Assembly (NCBI RefSeq): GCF_025370775.1
Contig: NZ_JAMXEX010000011.1
Coordinates: 62,001-126,000, forward strand
Direction: 5' to 3'
Length of the DNA: 64,000 nt
DNA from: Ancylothrix sp. D3o
Lineage (GTDB): Bacteria > Cyanobacteriota > Cyanobacteriia > Cyanobacteriales > Oscillatoriaceae
Shown here: positions 8,413 to 17,338 of the stretch, piece after piece
How the letters are laid out: each line of letters opens with the position of its first letter
Position numbering within the stretch: the stretch's first letter is position 1
Made by a program: the position numbers and the translations under genes
The notes under the pieces: generated by a model
What the model was told of the DNA's origin: nothing
Databases searched by the model: none
The model's input: only the letters and a program-made list of their open reading frames with translations

Positions 8413-10197
8413 ATGACAGAAGCAACTCAAATTTCACCCACGCGGATCGCCCAAACAACACCGGCCATACATTATTTCGTGGCCATGTCTCAGCCAGAAA
8501 CCCATTTATTTGAAATAACCCTGGAAATAACTGGCTGGAAAAAGCCGATTTTAGATTTAAAAATGCCGGTGTGGACACCAGGCTCTTATTTAGTGCGAGA
8601 ATATAGCAAACACCTGCAAAACTTCACCGCACAAACAAGCAATGAAACCCCCCTAGAAGCCCAAAAAATCAGTAAAAATCACTGGCAAATTCAAACCAGC
8701 GGCACATCAGAAATCACCATCAAATATTGGATCTATGCCAACGAATTAAGCGTTCGTACCAACCACCTCGATCATACACACGGATACTTTAACGGTGCCG
8801 CCTTATTTTTCTATATTCCGGGGTTAGAAAAACACCCCCTCCGCGTCACAATTCAACCGCCGCAAAATTGGCAAGTCACCACCGCTTTACCACCAATTGC
8901 CGGTCAGCAAAACACCTTTCTTTTCCCCGACTTTGATACCCTCGTAGACACTCCCTTTGAAATTGGAACCCATCGCTGCTATACCTTTGAAGTCTTAGGA
9001 AAACCTCACGAATTAGCCATTTGGGGACAAGGCAACGACAACCCAGAAAAAATTATTGACCATACCGCAAAAATCATCCGCTTTGAAGCAGAAATGTTTG
9101 GCGGTTTGCCCTACGAACGCTATCTCTTTTTGCTGCATCTTTCGGCAAGCGGTTTTGGCGGTTTAGAACACAAAGATAGCTGCACTTTAAACTATAACCG
9201 GTTTGGATTTCGCGCCAAAGATAAATACGAACGTTTCATGCAATTAGTAGCCCATGAATTTTTCCATTTGTGGAACGTGAAACGTATTCGTCCCAAAGCT
9301 TTAGAAGTCTTTGATTACGAAAACGAAAATTACACAACTTCTTTGTGGTTTTCGGAAGGAACAACAAGTTTTTATGATTTGATTATTCCGTTTCGGGCCG
9401 GTATTTATGATGCCAAAACTTATTTAGAAAACCTCAGCAAAGAAATTACCCGCCTGCAAACAACCCCCGGACGAAACGTACAACCGGCCTCCGAATCAAG
9501 TTTTGATGCTTGGATTAAACTTTATCGACCCGATGCTAATACCAACAACTCGCAAATTTCCTATTATTTAAAAGGGGAAATGGTATCGTTGTTGCTAGAC
9601 TTACTAATTCGCAACCGGCACAACAACAGCCGCAGCCTTGATGATGTAATGCGCCTGATGTGGGAAAACTTTGGAAAAGCCGAAATAGGGTTTACACCGG
9701 CCCAATTAAAAGAAACCATTGAAACTGTCGCAAATACCGATTTAAGCGATTTCTTTAAACGCTACGTTGATGGTACCGAAGAATTGCCCTTTGATGAATA
9801 TTTGCAATTTTTTGGGCTGAAATTAATTAGCGGTGAAAATAACGCTTTAGTCCCCTTTACAGGATTGACAGTTAAGGCAGAAAATGGTAAAGAAATGATC
9901 AAATTTGTCGAAGCCAATTCACCGGCCCAAAAAGCAAGTATCAATCCGGGGGATGAACTTTTAGCCATCAACCAAATCCGAGTAACCGCAGAAACTTTAA
10001 ACGACCGTTTAAAAGACTATCAACCAGGAGATAGCATTGAAATAACAGTGTTTCATCAAGATGAATTACGAACAGTGCCAGTGATTTTAGCATTACCGCG
10101 TCCTTCACGTTTTACTGTTGTGCCGGTGGAAAATCCAACGCCAGAACAGGAAACAAAATTTGCCGGTTGGCTAGGAATTCCTTTGTCAAAACTGTAA
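8413..10197 (+). CDS. M61-family metallopeptidase with PDZ domain (glycyl aminopeptidase-like)
   Basis: A 594-residue zinc peptidase. The N-terminal beta-rich domain (about 20-200) is the M61 N domain. The catalytic HEFFH motif begins at H281, followed by LWNVKRIRP and then WFSEGTTSFY, whose Glu is the expected third zinc ligand. A PDZ domain lies near the C-terminus (about 490-570, GLTVKAENGKEMIKFVEANSPAQKASINPGDELLAIN). No signal peptide is seen, so it is probably cytoplasmic. M61 enzymes release N-terminal Gly or Ala from peptides. A hairpin with a T-run follows 30 bases after the stop. Confidence 0.92.
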   Translation: MTEATQISPTRIAQTTPAIHYFVAMSQPETHLFEITLEITGWKKPILDLKMPVWTPGSYLVREYSKHLQNFTAQTSNETPLEAQKISKNHWQIQTSGTSEITIKYWIYANELSVRTNHLDHTHGYFNGAALFFYIPGLEKHPLRVTIQPPQNWQVTTALPPIAGQQNTFLFPDFDTLVDTPFEIGTHRCYTFEVLGKPHELAIWGQGNDNPEKIIDHTAKIIRFEAEMFGGLPYERYLFLLHLSASGFGGLEHKDSCTLNYNRFGFRAKDKYERFMQLVAHEFFHLWNVKRIRPKALEVFDYENENYTTSLWFSEGTTSFYDLIIPFRAGIYDAKTYLENLSKEITRLQTTPGRNVQPASESSFDAWIKLYRPDANTNNSQISYYLKGEMVSLLLDLLIRNRHNNSRSLDDVMRLMWENFGKAEIGFTPAQLKETIETVANTDLSDFFKRYVDGTEELPFDEYLQFFGLKLISGENNALVPFTGLTVKAENGKEMIKFVEANSPAQKASINPGDELLAINQIRVTAETLNDRLKDYQPGDSIEITVFHQDELRTVPVILALPRPSRFTVVPVENPTPEQETKFAGWLGIPLSKL

Positions 10198-10226
10198 AAC
10201 ATTGTTTTGAGAGTCAAAAAACCTAA

Positions 10227-10264
10227 CCCCCTACCTGAGAAGGCAAGGGGGAAGACTCTTTTTT
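10227..10264 (+). terminator. Rho-independent terminator of the M61 gene
   Basis: CCCCCT (10227-10232) pairs with AGGGGG (10246-10251), with extra CC/GG pairing inside the loop. A short spacer and TTTTTT at 10259-10264 follow. It lies 30 bases after the stop codon. Confidence 0.6.
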
Positions 10265-10353
10265 AGCTCACAGTTTGGGGAAGATGAAAACCTAACAATT
10301 TTTTAATTTAATTTTGGCGGCTATAACTTAAAACAAAGATAAAATCAAAAAAT

Positions 10354-10372
10354 AACCGCCTTCGGTGGTTTT
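10354..10372 (+). other. Small hairpin in the leader of the TerB-like gene
   Basis: AACCGCC, loop TTC, GGTGGTT forms a 7-bp stem (one G-T pair) 40 bases before the next start, with only TTTT after it. It could be a weak terminator for upstream transcription or a leader structure. Confidence 0.35.
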
Positions 10373-10411
10373 AAAAAGCGAAAATCCCAAATAGCAAATC
10401 CAAAATCCTAT

Positions 10412-10894
10412 ATGATTCAACCACCCCCACCCCCATCTATTACCCCCCATCAAATGAATTTGTTACGAGTTGTAACATCTATGGCTTGGGCTGATGGCGA
10501 ACTAGCTCAAGAAGAAGTTGATTTAATGCTCGACCGGCTCAGTGGGTTATTTGCCAAAGAATCGACTCAAAAAGAAGCCCTCAGCCAAGAATTGCGGGAT
10601 TATTTAATGCAGAATATCCCCCCAGAAGAATCGATAGCAAAATTAGTAAGCCAAGAAGAAAAAGAACTGGTTTTGCAGTTAGGCTATGAAGTAATTGCCG
10701 CTTCTGCACGCACACCAGACGAACCAAAGATTAACGCGGAAGAAGCCGAAGCTTATAAAAAACTGGTGAAACTGTTAAACTTGCCAGAAGAAGCCGTGAA
10801 ACGAGTTGAAAAACAAGGAAAAGCCGGGGAAAATTCAGACACCAGCCTGGTTGATAAATTAACTGAAAAAATGGAGAAATTTATGGGAGGTTAA
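10412..10894 (+). CDS. TerB-like (tellurite-resistance domain) protein
   Basis: A 160-residue, mostly helical protein that starts with a proline tract. The segment MNLLRVVTSMAWADGELAQEEVDLMLDRL is the TerB/DjlA-type repeat: a helix, a MAWADGE acidic turn, then a helix. The turn's Asp and Glu are typical metal-binding residues. A second such half (about 75-110) follows. Despite the name, single TerB proteins in cyanobacteria are not known to confer tellurite resistance; a stress or membrane-associated role is only suggested. It is followed directly by a strong terminator. Confidence 0.75.
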   Translation: MIQPPPPPSITPHQMNLLRVVTSMAWADGELAQEEVDLMLDRLSGLFAKESTQKEALSQELRDYLMQNIPPEESIAKLVSQEEKELVLQLGYEVIAASARTPDEPKINAEEAEAYKKLVKLLNLPEEAVKRVEKQGKAGENSDTSLVDKLTEKMEKFMGG

Positions 10895-10900
10895 GACTGT

Positions 10901-10930
10901 TTGGTGGGCAAAGCCCACCAAGATTTTTTT
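10901..10930 (+). terminator. Strong rho-independent terminator after the TerB-like gene
   Basis: TTGGTGGGC, loop AAA, GCCCACCAA is a perfect 9-bp stem 6 bases after the stop. It is followed by GA and seven T residues (10924-10930). The GGTGGGC/GCCCACC core recurs at 15374 and 47780, so the terminator appears to be built from an interspersed palindrome. Confidence 0.9.
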
Positions 10931-10970
10931 ATATTATAAATTTAACTTTATTGACGCAAATTATAAACTA

Positions 10971-11678
10971 ATGAAAATTTTATTAGTAGATGATGAAGTA
11001 GAATTAACCGAGCCTGTGAGTCGAGTTTTGAAACGAGAAGGCTATCAGGTTGATGTTGCGTATGATGGAGAAAAAGGCAGTGAATTAGCGGCAAAAACCG
11101 AGTATAATTTATTGATTTTAGATTGGATGCTGCCTAAACAAACCGGGCTAGAAGTTTGCCAAAAATTACGAGCCGAAGGGCGCTTAACGCCGGTGTTATT
11201 TTTAACAGCAAAAGATACAATTGATGACCGAGTGCGGGGTTTAGATGCGGGGGCTGATGATTATTTAGTAAAACCGTTTGAATTGCGGGAATTATTAGCA
11301 AGAGTTCGGGCTTTGTTGCGGCGGGGGATGGTGTTAGAGTCGGGGATTTTAACGGAGACAGAAAAGCCGGTGTTGTTGCGGGTGGGAGATTTGGAATTAG
11401 ATACAGAAAATAAATTAGCGTATCGTCAAGGCCGGTTAATTCAACTGTCAGAAAAAGAAAGTCAATTACTCGAATATTTAATGCGCCACCCCGGACAATT
11501 ATTATCACATACGCAAATTTATAAGCATTTGTGGGGAACCGATGAAGAACCGCCTAGCAGTAATGTTTTAGCTGCACAAATACGACTTTTGCGGCGCAAA
11601 ATTGAAGCCGAAGGCGATGCGCCTTTGATTCATAGTGTGTATGGTAAAGGTTATCGCTTTGCCGGTGTGGGGGAATAA
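10971..11678 (+). CDS. OmpR/PhoB-family response regulator
   Basis: A 235-residue two-component regulator. The receiver (1-118) has the DDE acidic cluster at 7-9, phospho-acceptor D51 in LLILDWMLP, a conserved T in FLTAKD, and the K-P pair in LVKPF. The C-terminal winged-helix DNA-binding domain (about 140-232) contains LSEKESQLLEYLMRHPGQLL and ends VYGKGYRFAG. It is the only phospho-receiver with a DNA-binding output in the window. It has no adjacent kinase, so its partner is elsewhere. It resembles cyanobacterial RppA-type regulators, but I would not assign that name from this alone. Confidence 0.92.
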   Translation: MKILLVDDEVELTEPVSRVLKREGYQVDVAYDGEKGSELAAKTEYNLLILDWMLPKQTGLEVCQKLRAEGRLTPVLFLTAKDTIDDRVRGLDAGADDYLVKPFELRELLARVRALLRRGMVLESGILTETEKPVLLRVGDLELDTENKLAYRQGRLIQLSEKESQLLEYLMRHPGQLLSHTQIYKHLWGTDEEPPSSNVLAAQIRLLRRKIEAEGDAPLIHSVYGKGYRFAGVGE

Positions 11679-11705
11679 GGGTAGCAACCGCAGGTGTCCC
11701 AGTGG

Positions 11706-11724
11706 CGCAGGCGTCTCGCCTGCG
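11706..11724. repeat. Perfect palindrome, intergenic
   Basis: CGCAGGCG, spacer TCT, CGCCTGCG. No T-run follows on either strand. It lies in a mosaic of short repeat-like pieces between the OmpR regulator and the tRNA gene, including a GGGATTGCCCCTACA piece at about 11767-11781. Confidence 0.8.
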
Positions 11725-11802
11725 ATGAGCGATCACCGGCCCCCACAAAGCGGGAAAACTACAGAGGGATTGCCCCTACAAGATGATTATTATGTTTTAA
11801 AA

Positions 11803-11887
11803 CGGAGAGGGTGGGATTTGAACCCACGGAACCTTTCGGTTCACTCGGTTTCAAGCCGAGCGCATTCGACCACTCTGCCACCTCTCC
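11803..11887 (-). tRNA. tRNA-Ser (anticodon UGA)
   Basis: Read on the - strand, the acceptor stem GGAGAGG (5') pairs with CCTCTCC (3'), with discriminator G. The anticodon stem CTCGG/CCGAG encloses loop CTTGAAA, with anticodon TGA at 11851-11853. A long variable arm (GAACCGAAAGGTTC) marks a class II tRNA, as expected for serine. The T loop GGTTCAAATCC is canonical. The gene is 85 bases without encoded CCA. Confidence 0.95.
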
Positions 11888-11928
11888 ACCGGCGCACAGT
11901 ATCATCATAACCGGCACCTGCCATTTTG

Positions 11929-12891
11929 TTAATAGCTTTCACCAAAACCGGCCCCTACCACAGCACCGCTACCCCCATAAAGCACCTCCGACGACACCAC
12001 CCCCAAATTATCCGCCACCCAAACCAGCGTAATTTCTGCAACCACACCCCCACACAGCGTCACTATCGAAAAATTCCGCCGGCACTCTGTCTGAGTTTTG
12101 ATAATACGCGGAACTCTAGCAGCATTCAAATACACCGTCCCCAACTGATCCAGATGAGTTGCTCGCCGCAACCGCACTCCTGTATGACGCAAGTTGTGGT
12201 GCATATGACCAAAAGCCACCAAGCAAACCTGTTTTCCCATCGCTTGCGTTTCCATGATCGCTTCTTGAAAATCTGGATCGCCATAGTCGCCACCGATGGG
12301 TTTCCAATCTTTCCCACAGGGATCTTCTGGTAAATCTCCCAGGCCGGTTGGCCCATTATGTCCCAAAAAAATCACCGTTTCATAGCTTGTCCGCCGAGCC
12401 GCCGCCACAATTCGACGAGCCGAAGTTTCAAAACCACTGACTCCAAACCGGCGATAAAAATCTGCATATTTCCACACCGGCCCGCCCCAACTAAAAGGCC
12501 GGCTACCCACCACACTCAACCCTAGTTTGGGGAAATCTAACTTGCCATAACCGACATGAGTATCTCCCAACAAATCTAACTGTTCTTGCAGCCAGTCTTC
12601 AGTTTCCCGGTTATAAGGACACTTGCTGCGCCCCCAATCAGTCGCCGTGTACCAGCCATCGTGATTTCCCAAAATCACAGCCTTCGGGATATCTAAACCG
12701 GCAATTTGTCGCACCACCGGCACCGACTCATTACCCAAATCTCCCACAAACAAAACCAAATCTACACCCAGTTGCTTGAGAGCCAAGCCGTCGGCCTCTT
12801 CCCATTGATCATGGACATCGCCAACAACCGCTACTTTAATCAAATTTTCCTTACTATTCTCAGTGATAATCATGCCCACTATCCTTTCCAT
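11929..12891 (-). CDS. TIGR04168-type metallophosphoesterase
   Basis: A calcineurin-like phosphoesterase. Motifs in order are VVGDVHDQW (metal ligands), [23 protein letters not shown] and a late GHMHHNL. It matches the cyanobacterial and plant TIGR04168 family, whose substrate is unknown. I start it at 12891 (MERIVGMII), where GGAG lies 5 bases upstream. The open frame extends to 12960 but those extra residues do not look like the family, and a later Met at 12873 is also possible. It is convergent with the OmpR/tRNA side and divergent from nadA. Confidence 0.88.
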   Translation of the reverse strand: MERIVGMIITENSKENLIKVAVVGDVHDQWEEADGLALKQLGVDLVLFVGDLGNESVPVVRQIAGLDIPKAVILGNHDGWYTATDWGRSKCPYNRETEDWLQEQLDLLGDTHVGYGKLDFPKLGLSVVGSRPFSWGGPVWKYADFYRRFGVSGFETSARRIVAAARRTSYETVIFLGHNGPTGLGDLPEDPCGKDWKPIGGDYGDPDFQEAIMETQAMGKQVCLVAFGHMHHNLRHTGVRLRRATHLDQLGTVYLNAARVPRIIKTQTECRRNFSIVTLCGGVVAEITLVWVADNLGVVSSEVLYGGSGAVVGAGFGESY

Positions 12892-13045
12892 CTTTCTCCA
12901 GCATAGGAGGCTCTGGGCCGGTTGTGGTAGGAATTTGCGATGGCTGCGGGGGTAGGACACACAGCACCCCCTGACATTTTTGGTAAAAACTACTATAATT
13001 TTTTCTACCCATACAGTTTATCCCCGATTCAGGAAAGGCTGACCT

Positions 13046-14008
13046 GTGTTTACGACTACCTTAAAACCCCGCCCAACCAACCGCACCCATGATTTGTTTT
13101 CGGCGATTAATGAACTTAAAAAGAAATTAAACGCTGTTGTTCTAGCGCATTATTACCAAGACGGCGATATTCAAGATATAGCTGACTATATCGGCGATTC
13201 TCTTGAACTATCTCGCAAAGCCGCCACAACCAGCGCGGATGTGATCGTATTTGCGGGCGTCCACTTTATGGCGGAAACTGCCAAAATTCTCAACCCAGAT
13301 AAATTGGTACTTTTACCAGATTTAGATGCCGGTTGCTCATTGGCGGATAGCTGTCCCCCCGATCAGTTTGCTGCTTTTAAAGCGGCTCACCCCGGTCATT
13401 TGGTGGTCTCTTATATCAATTGTTCTGCCGAAATTAAAGCCCTCAGCGATATCATTTGCACGAGTTCCAATGCAGTCAAAATTATTAACCAAATCCCAGA
13501 AACTCAACCAATAATTTTTGCACCAGACCGCAATTTAGGCCGCTATGTAAGTGAACAAACCGGCAGAAATCTTGTGCTGTGGCAAGGTAGCTGTATGGTT
13601 CACGAAAACTTCTCGGAAAAGAAACTTGTCGAGCTAAAAATTCAACACCCCACAGCCGAAATAATTGCTCACCCAGAATGCGAACCGGCGGTTTTACGCC
13701 ATGCTGATTTTATTGGCTCAACGAGTGCATTGCTAAACTATACCCAAAATAGCAGCAATCAAAAATTTATTGTGGCAACAGAACCGGGAATTATTCACCA
13801 AATGCAAAAGCGAGTGCCAAATAAAATTTTTATTCCTGCACCGCCGGTGAATAATTGTGCTTGCAATGAATGCCCGCACATGAGGCTAAATACCCTGGAA
13901 AAACTCTATCTAGCTATGGAAAATCGCGCCCCCGAAATTACCATGTCTGAAGAAATTCGGGTGGCGGCGCTTAAACCAATTCAGCGGATGTTGGAAATGA
14001 GCATTTAG
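13046..14008 (+). CDS. nadA: Quinolinate synthase A
   Basis: A 320-residue enzyme that condenses iminoaspartate with dihydroxyacetone phosphate to quinolinate in NAD synthesis. [27 protein letters not shown] is the NadA N-terminal signature. The three cysteines expected to hold the 4Fe-4S cluster sit in CTSSNA, HPEC and the C-terminal CNECPHM. The start is GTG at 13046; AGGAAAGG lies about 10 bases upstream. Length is normal. It is apparently monocistronic, ended by the hairpin at 14033. Confidence 0.96.
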   Translation: MFTTTLKPRPTNRTHDLFSAINELKKKLNAVVLAHYYQDGDIQDIADYIGDSLELSRKAATTSADVIVFAGVHFMAETAKILNPDKLVLLPDLDAGCSLADSCPPDQFAAFKAAHPGHLVVSYINCSAEIKALSDIICTSSNAVKIINQIPETQPIIFAPDRNLGRYVSEQTGRNLVLWQGSCMVHENFSEKKLVELKIQHPTAEIIAHPECEPAVLRHADFIGSTSALLNYTQNSSNQKFIVATEPGIIHQMQKRVPNKIFIPAPPVNNCACNECPHMRLNTLEKLYLAMENRAPEITMSEEIRVAALKPIQRMLEMSI

Positions 14009-14032
14009 GGTCAAAACAGCCGTTTTTTTAAG

Positions 14033-14083
14033 GCAGAGTAACACAAAGGAAATTCCCCGCTGCGTTACTCTGCGGAATTTTTT
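14033..14083 (+). terminator. Rho-independent terminator of nadA
   Basis: GCAGAGTAAC (14033-14042) and GTTACTCTGC (14064-14073) form a perfect 10-bp stem with a 21-base loop. It is followed by GGAATTTTTT (T-run 14078-14083). Confidence 0.85.
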
Positions 14084-14155
14084 GCGATCTCTAGGTTGGA
14101 AAAAAAGCCGGTGCTGGTATAATTAGGGCCGGCCTGATTATTTGCTTAAATTTTT

Positions 14156-14800
14156 ATGCTTACTGTTGCACTGCCAAAAGGCGCTCTGCTAAAAGATTGT
14201 ATTAAATTGTTCCAATCTGTAGGGCTTGATTTTAGTGCCTTTTTGGATTCGTCAAACCGGCAATTACAAATTACTGACCCTACCAATACGGCGCAAGCGC
14301 TTTTGGTTCGCACCCATGATGTGCCGGTTTATGTGGAATATGGGCAGGCTCAACTTGGTGTGGCCGGCTATGATGTGCTGAGAGAGAAGAACCCAAAGGT
14401 CGCTCATTTAGTGGATTTGGGGTTTGGCCGGTGTCGGATGTCGGTAGCGGTGAAGGAGTCGAGCCCCTATCAGCGGGCGGTGGAATTGCCGGCTCATGGG
14501 CGAGTTGCTTCTAAGTTTGTTAATTGTGCGCGAGAGTATTTTGATAGTTTAGATTTGCCGGTGGAAATTGTGCCGCTTTATGGTTCGGTAGAGTTGGGCC
14601 CGATTACAGGAATGTCTGAGGCGATTGTGGATTTGGTATCAACAGGCCGCACTCTCAAAGAAAATGGTTTAGTTGAAATTGAGGTACTTTATGAAAGTAC
14701 GGCTCGTTTAATTGCTCATCCTTTAAGTTATCGTCTTAATTCTGATAATTTGGATGAGATTATTTCTCAGATTAGAAATACGAGTTTGGCGGCGATTTAG
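14156..14800 (+). CDS. hisG: ATP phosphoribosyltransferase, short form
   Basis: A 214-residue catalytic subunit for the first step of histidine synthesis (ATP + PRPP). [25 protein letters not shown] at the start and [32 protein letters not shown] near the PRPP loop are diagnostic. The regulatory ACT-like C-terminal domain of long-form HisG is absent, so activity should need a HisZ partner (family knowledge). No hisZ or other his gene is in the window. Confidence 0.96.
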   Translation: MLTVALPKGALLKDCIKLFQSVGLDFSAFLDSSNRQLQITDPTNTAQALLVRTHDVPVYVEYGQAQLGVAGYDVLREKNPKVAHLVDLGFGRCRMSVAVKESSPYQRAVELPAHGRVASKFVNCAREYFDSLDLPVEIVPLYGSVELGPITGMSEAIVDLVSTGRTLKENGLVEIEVLYESTARLIAHPLSYRLNSDNLDEIISQIRNTSLAAI

Positions 14801-14802
14801 GG

Positions 14803-15330
14803 TTATATGTTTGGATATTTTTCTTGAAATTTGGCACGAGAAAGGGCATAATAAACAACATTTGTGTTATAATAAAAGGCTTCTTTCTCGTATTTCATGC
14901 CGAGTTTTTCCATGACGTGCCGGGAGGCGGTGTTTTCGGGGTGGGTGATAGCAACAACTCGCTCAAGGTTCACAATTTCAAAGCCATATTTTAAACAGGC
15001 TAAACCGGCTTCGGTTGCATACCCTTGGCCCCAAAATTCTTTAAAAAAAGTGTAGCCAAGTTCAACTTCTGGGGTGTTATCGAGATAAATTAACCCACAC
15101 CGGCCTAACAATTGCTGATCGCTTTTACGAATAACTGCCCAGAAACTAAAACCATGTTGGCAGTGGTCGATCATTTGCGATAATCTTTGTTCTGTTGCTT
15201 GACGGGTTCTGACTCCACCCATATAGTGCATGACGTCTGGATCGTTGAATAATCGATAAAGTTCTTCTATGTCTTGGGGGGTAAATTTTCGCAAAACTAA
15301 GCGCTGGGTTTGTATCTGGTTCATAATCAC
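14803..15330 (-). CDS. GNAT-family N-acetyltransferase (RimJ/RimL-like)
   Basis: A 175-residue acetyltransferase. It starts QTQRLVLRKFTPQDIEELYRLFNDPDVMHYMGG, the RimJ/RimL-type opening. The acetyl-CoA-binding part is LGYTFFKEFWGQGYATEAGLACLKYGFE, with a QGYAT pyrophosphate loop, then HPENTASRHVMEKLGM. The substrate may be a protein N-terminus or a small molecule; the sequence does not decide. It converges on hisG with 2 bases between stops and is divergent from the ABC exporter. Confidence 0.9.
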   Translation of the reverse strand: MIMNQIQTQRLVLRKFTPQDIEELYRLFNDPDVMHYMGGVRTRQATEQRLSQMIDHCQHGFSFWAVIRKSDQQLLGRCGLIYLDNTPEVELGYTFFKEFWGQGYATEAGLACLKYGFEIVNLERVVAITHPENTASRHVMEKLGMKYEKEAFYYNTNVVYYALSRAKFQEKYPNI

Positions 15331-15373
15331 AGGGTATTGGTGAAATTTTATAATCTAAACTCTATTATCGTAG

Positions 15374-15390
15374 GGTGGGCTATGCTCACC
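15374..15390. repeat. Imperfect copy of the GGTGGGC palindrome
   Basis: GGTGGGC, TAT, GCTCACC, with one mismatch from the copies at 10901 and 47780. It lies between the divergent GNAT and ABC genes. Reading through it as protein would add an artificial N-terminus to the ABC transporter. Confidence 0.65.
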
Positions 15391-15428
15391 GGCCTTTTAA
15401 TATTGGCGAAAGCCCAACATACTCATCA

Positions 15429-17276
15429 ATGACTGCAATTTCTCCAGAGCCTAAAACAACGCGCCAGCGTGAAAATGACTGGCGACTTTTCCTGAAGTTA
15501 GTTCCCTATGCTCGCCGTAGTGGCAAGCTGTTGGCAGTTTCTATTTTGTTGTTGATACCGCTTTCGATAGCCGGTGCAATTCAGCCGGTGGTGATTGGAC
15601 AAGCTATCTCTCGCATTCGTTCGGAAGCGGGTACCTATGAATTTTTGATGAACCGGTCTGTCGGGGAGGCTTTAAATTTTTTAGCCGGTTTGTTGTTTTT
15701 AACAGTGGCTATTCGGTTAGGTTTAGAGTCTACCCAAAGTTTTTTAGTGCAGAAAGTTGGTCAGCGCATTACTGCGGATATTCGCAATGATTTATTTGAT
15801 CATGTTACGTCGTTGGCGGTGCGTTTTTTTGATAGAACTCCTGTGGGCCGGTTGATTACTCGCCTGACAAGTGATGTGGAAGCTTTGGGAGAAGTTTTTT
15901 CTACCGGCGCTATTGGTATTGTCAGCGATTTATTCTCGATAGTGGTGATTTTAATTACCATGTTTTTGCTGAAATGGCAACTGGCATTAATGCTTTTATT
16001 AATGTTGGTGCCGGTGGCGGCGGTGGTGATTTATTTTCAGCAACAATACCGCAAGGCTAATTATGAGGCGCGAGAAGAACTTTCCGCCTTGAATTCTAAT
16101 TTGCAAGAAAATATCACCGGCATTGGTGTTGTGCAATTGTTCCGCCGCGAGAATTTTAATTCCGAATTGTTCCGCACGATTAACCAACGCTATATCGAAG
16201 AAGTTGATAAAACAATTTTCCACGATTCTGCTGTTTCGGCAACTTTGGAATGGATTGCTTTAGTGGCAATTGGGGGGGTTTTGTGGTTAGGTGGCGGGGC
16301 GGTTTTGCAGGGAGATATGGATTTTGGCAAGTTATCTTCTTTTATTTTGTTTGCTCAACGATTGTTTGACCCTTTGCGACAATTTGCTGAGAAATTTACG
16401 GCCCTGCAAGCCGGTTTTACTGCCGTTGAAAGAATTAGCGATTTGTTAAATGAGCCGGTGGAAATCCGAGATCCAGAAGTTTCTAAGAATGAGAAAAAGC
16501 AGAGTCTCTTGTTAGATTCTGTGGCTGAGGCTGGGAACGAGGGGAAAGGGGAGATTATTTTTGAGGATGTCTGGTTTGCCTACAAAAATGATGATTATGT
16601 GATTCAAGGTTTGAGTTTTAAAATTAAACCAGGCGAAAAAATTGCTTTGGTTGGGCCCACCGGCGCGGGGAAAAGTTCAATTATTCGTTTATTGTGCCGG
16701 CTTTATGAACCGACAAAAGGGCGAATTTTAATTGATGGCGTTGATATTCGCCAAATGCGACAAGCGGAATTACGCCGGCATCTAAGCGTTATTTTGCAAG
16801 ATGGATTTTTGTTTGTTGGTGATGTGAAAAGTAATATCACTTTAGGCGATGATTATTCTTTGGAAGAAATTAAAGAAGCGGCTGAAAGCACAAATGTAGC
16901 GAGTTTTATTGAACAGTTACCCCAAGGTTATGATACTTCTTTGCGAGAACGGGGAACGAATTTGTCGGGGGGACAAAAACAATTGCTGGCGTTTGCGAGG
17001 GCGGCGATTCGCAATTCTCAAATTTTAGTTTTGGATGAAGCAACTGCAAGTTTAGATGTGGGAACAGAGGCTTTAATTCAAGATGCTTTAGACCGGCTTT
17101 TGGTTGGACGGACAGCGATTATTATTGCTCACCGGCTTTCGACGATTAGAAATGTTGACCGCATTTTTGTTTTAAAACGTGGGCAACTTATTGAGTCGGG
17201 TAGCCATGAAGAATTGCTGCAACAAGAAGGGCTTTATGCGAGTTTCTATAAGTTGCAAATGTTGGGGACTCGCTAA
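15429..17276 (+). CDS. ABC exporter half-transporter (permease-ATPase fusion, MsbA-like)
   Basis: An MsbA/MDR-type half exporter of 615 residues from the chosen start. The N-terminal transmembrane domain (about 30-320) has six predicted helices. The C-terminal nucleotide-binding domain has Walker A GPTGAGKSS from about 409, a Q-loop ILQDG, signature LSGGQ, Walker B LVLDEATASLD and switch AHRLST. An open frame begins at 15375, but its first 18 codons run through an intergenic palindrome, so the ATG at 15429 (TAISPEPKTTRQREND) is preferred. Substrate is unknown; lipids or peptides are usual in this family. A terminator follows at 17287. Confidence 0.9.
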   Translation: MTAISPEPKTTRQRENDWRLFLKLVPYARRSGKLLAVSILLLIPLSIAGAIQPVVIGQAISRIRSEAGTYEFLMNRSVGEALNFLAGLLFLTVAIRLGLESTQSFLVQKVGQRITADIRNDLFDHVTSLAVRFFDRTPVGRLITRLTSDVEALGEVFSTGAIGIVSDLFSIVVILITMFLLKWQLALMLLLMLVPVAAVVIYFQQQYRKANYEAREELSALNSNLQENITGIGVVQLFRRENFNSELFRTINQRYIEEVDKTIFHDSAVSATLEWIALVAIGGVLWLGGGAVLQGDMDFGKLSSFILFAQRLFDPLRQFAEKFTALQAGFTAVERISDLLNEPVEIRDPEVSKNEKKQSLLLDSVAEAGNEGKGEIIFEDVWFAYKNDDYVIQGLSFKIKPGEKIALVGPTGAGKSSIIRLLCRLYEPTKGRILIDGVDIRQMRQAELRRHLSVILQDGFLFVGDVKSNITLGDDYSLEEIKEAAESTNVASFIEQLPQGYDTSLRERGTNLSGGQKQLLAFARAAIRNSQILVLDEATASLDVGTEALIQDALDRLLVGRTAIIIAHRLSTIRNVDRIFVLKRGQLIESGSHEELLQQEGLYASFYKLQMLGTR

Positions 17277-17286
17277 GCGGAAAACT

Positions 17287-17321
17287 CTTCCCAGTGACAC
17301 CGGCACCATTGGGAAGGTTTT
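17287..17321 (+). terminator. Terminator of the ABC exporter gene
   Basis: CTTCCCAGTG (17287-17296) pairs with CATTGGGAAG (17307-17316), one G-T pair, followed by GTTTT. It lies between convergent genes. Confidence 0.75.
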
Positions 17322-17338
17322 ATGCCGGGATTCGCCAA

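Noticed and set aside
14156-14800. Truncated HisG
   Set aside because: The 214-residue length is normal for short-form HisG that works with HisZ, so it is not a broken gene.
15375-15428. N-terminal extension of the ABC exporter
   Set aside because: These codons read through an intergenic palindrome seen elsewhere; the ATG at 15429 starts a more typical N-terminus.
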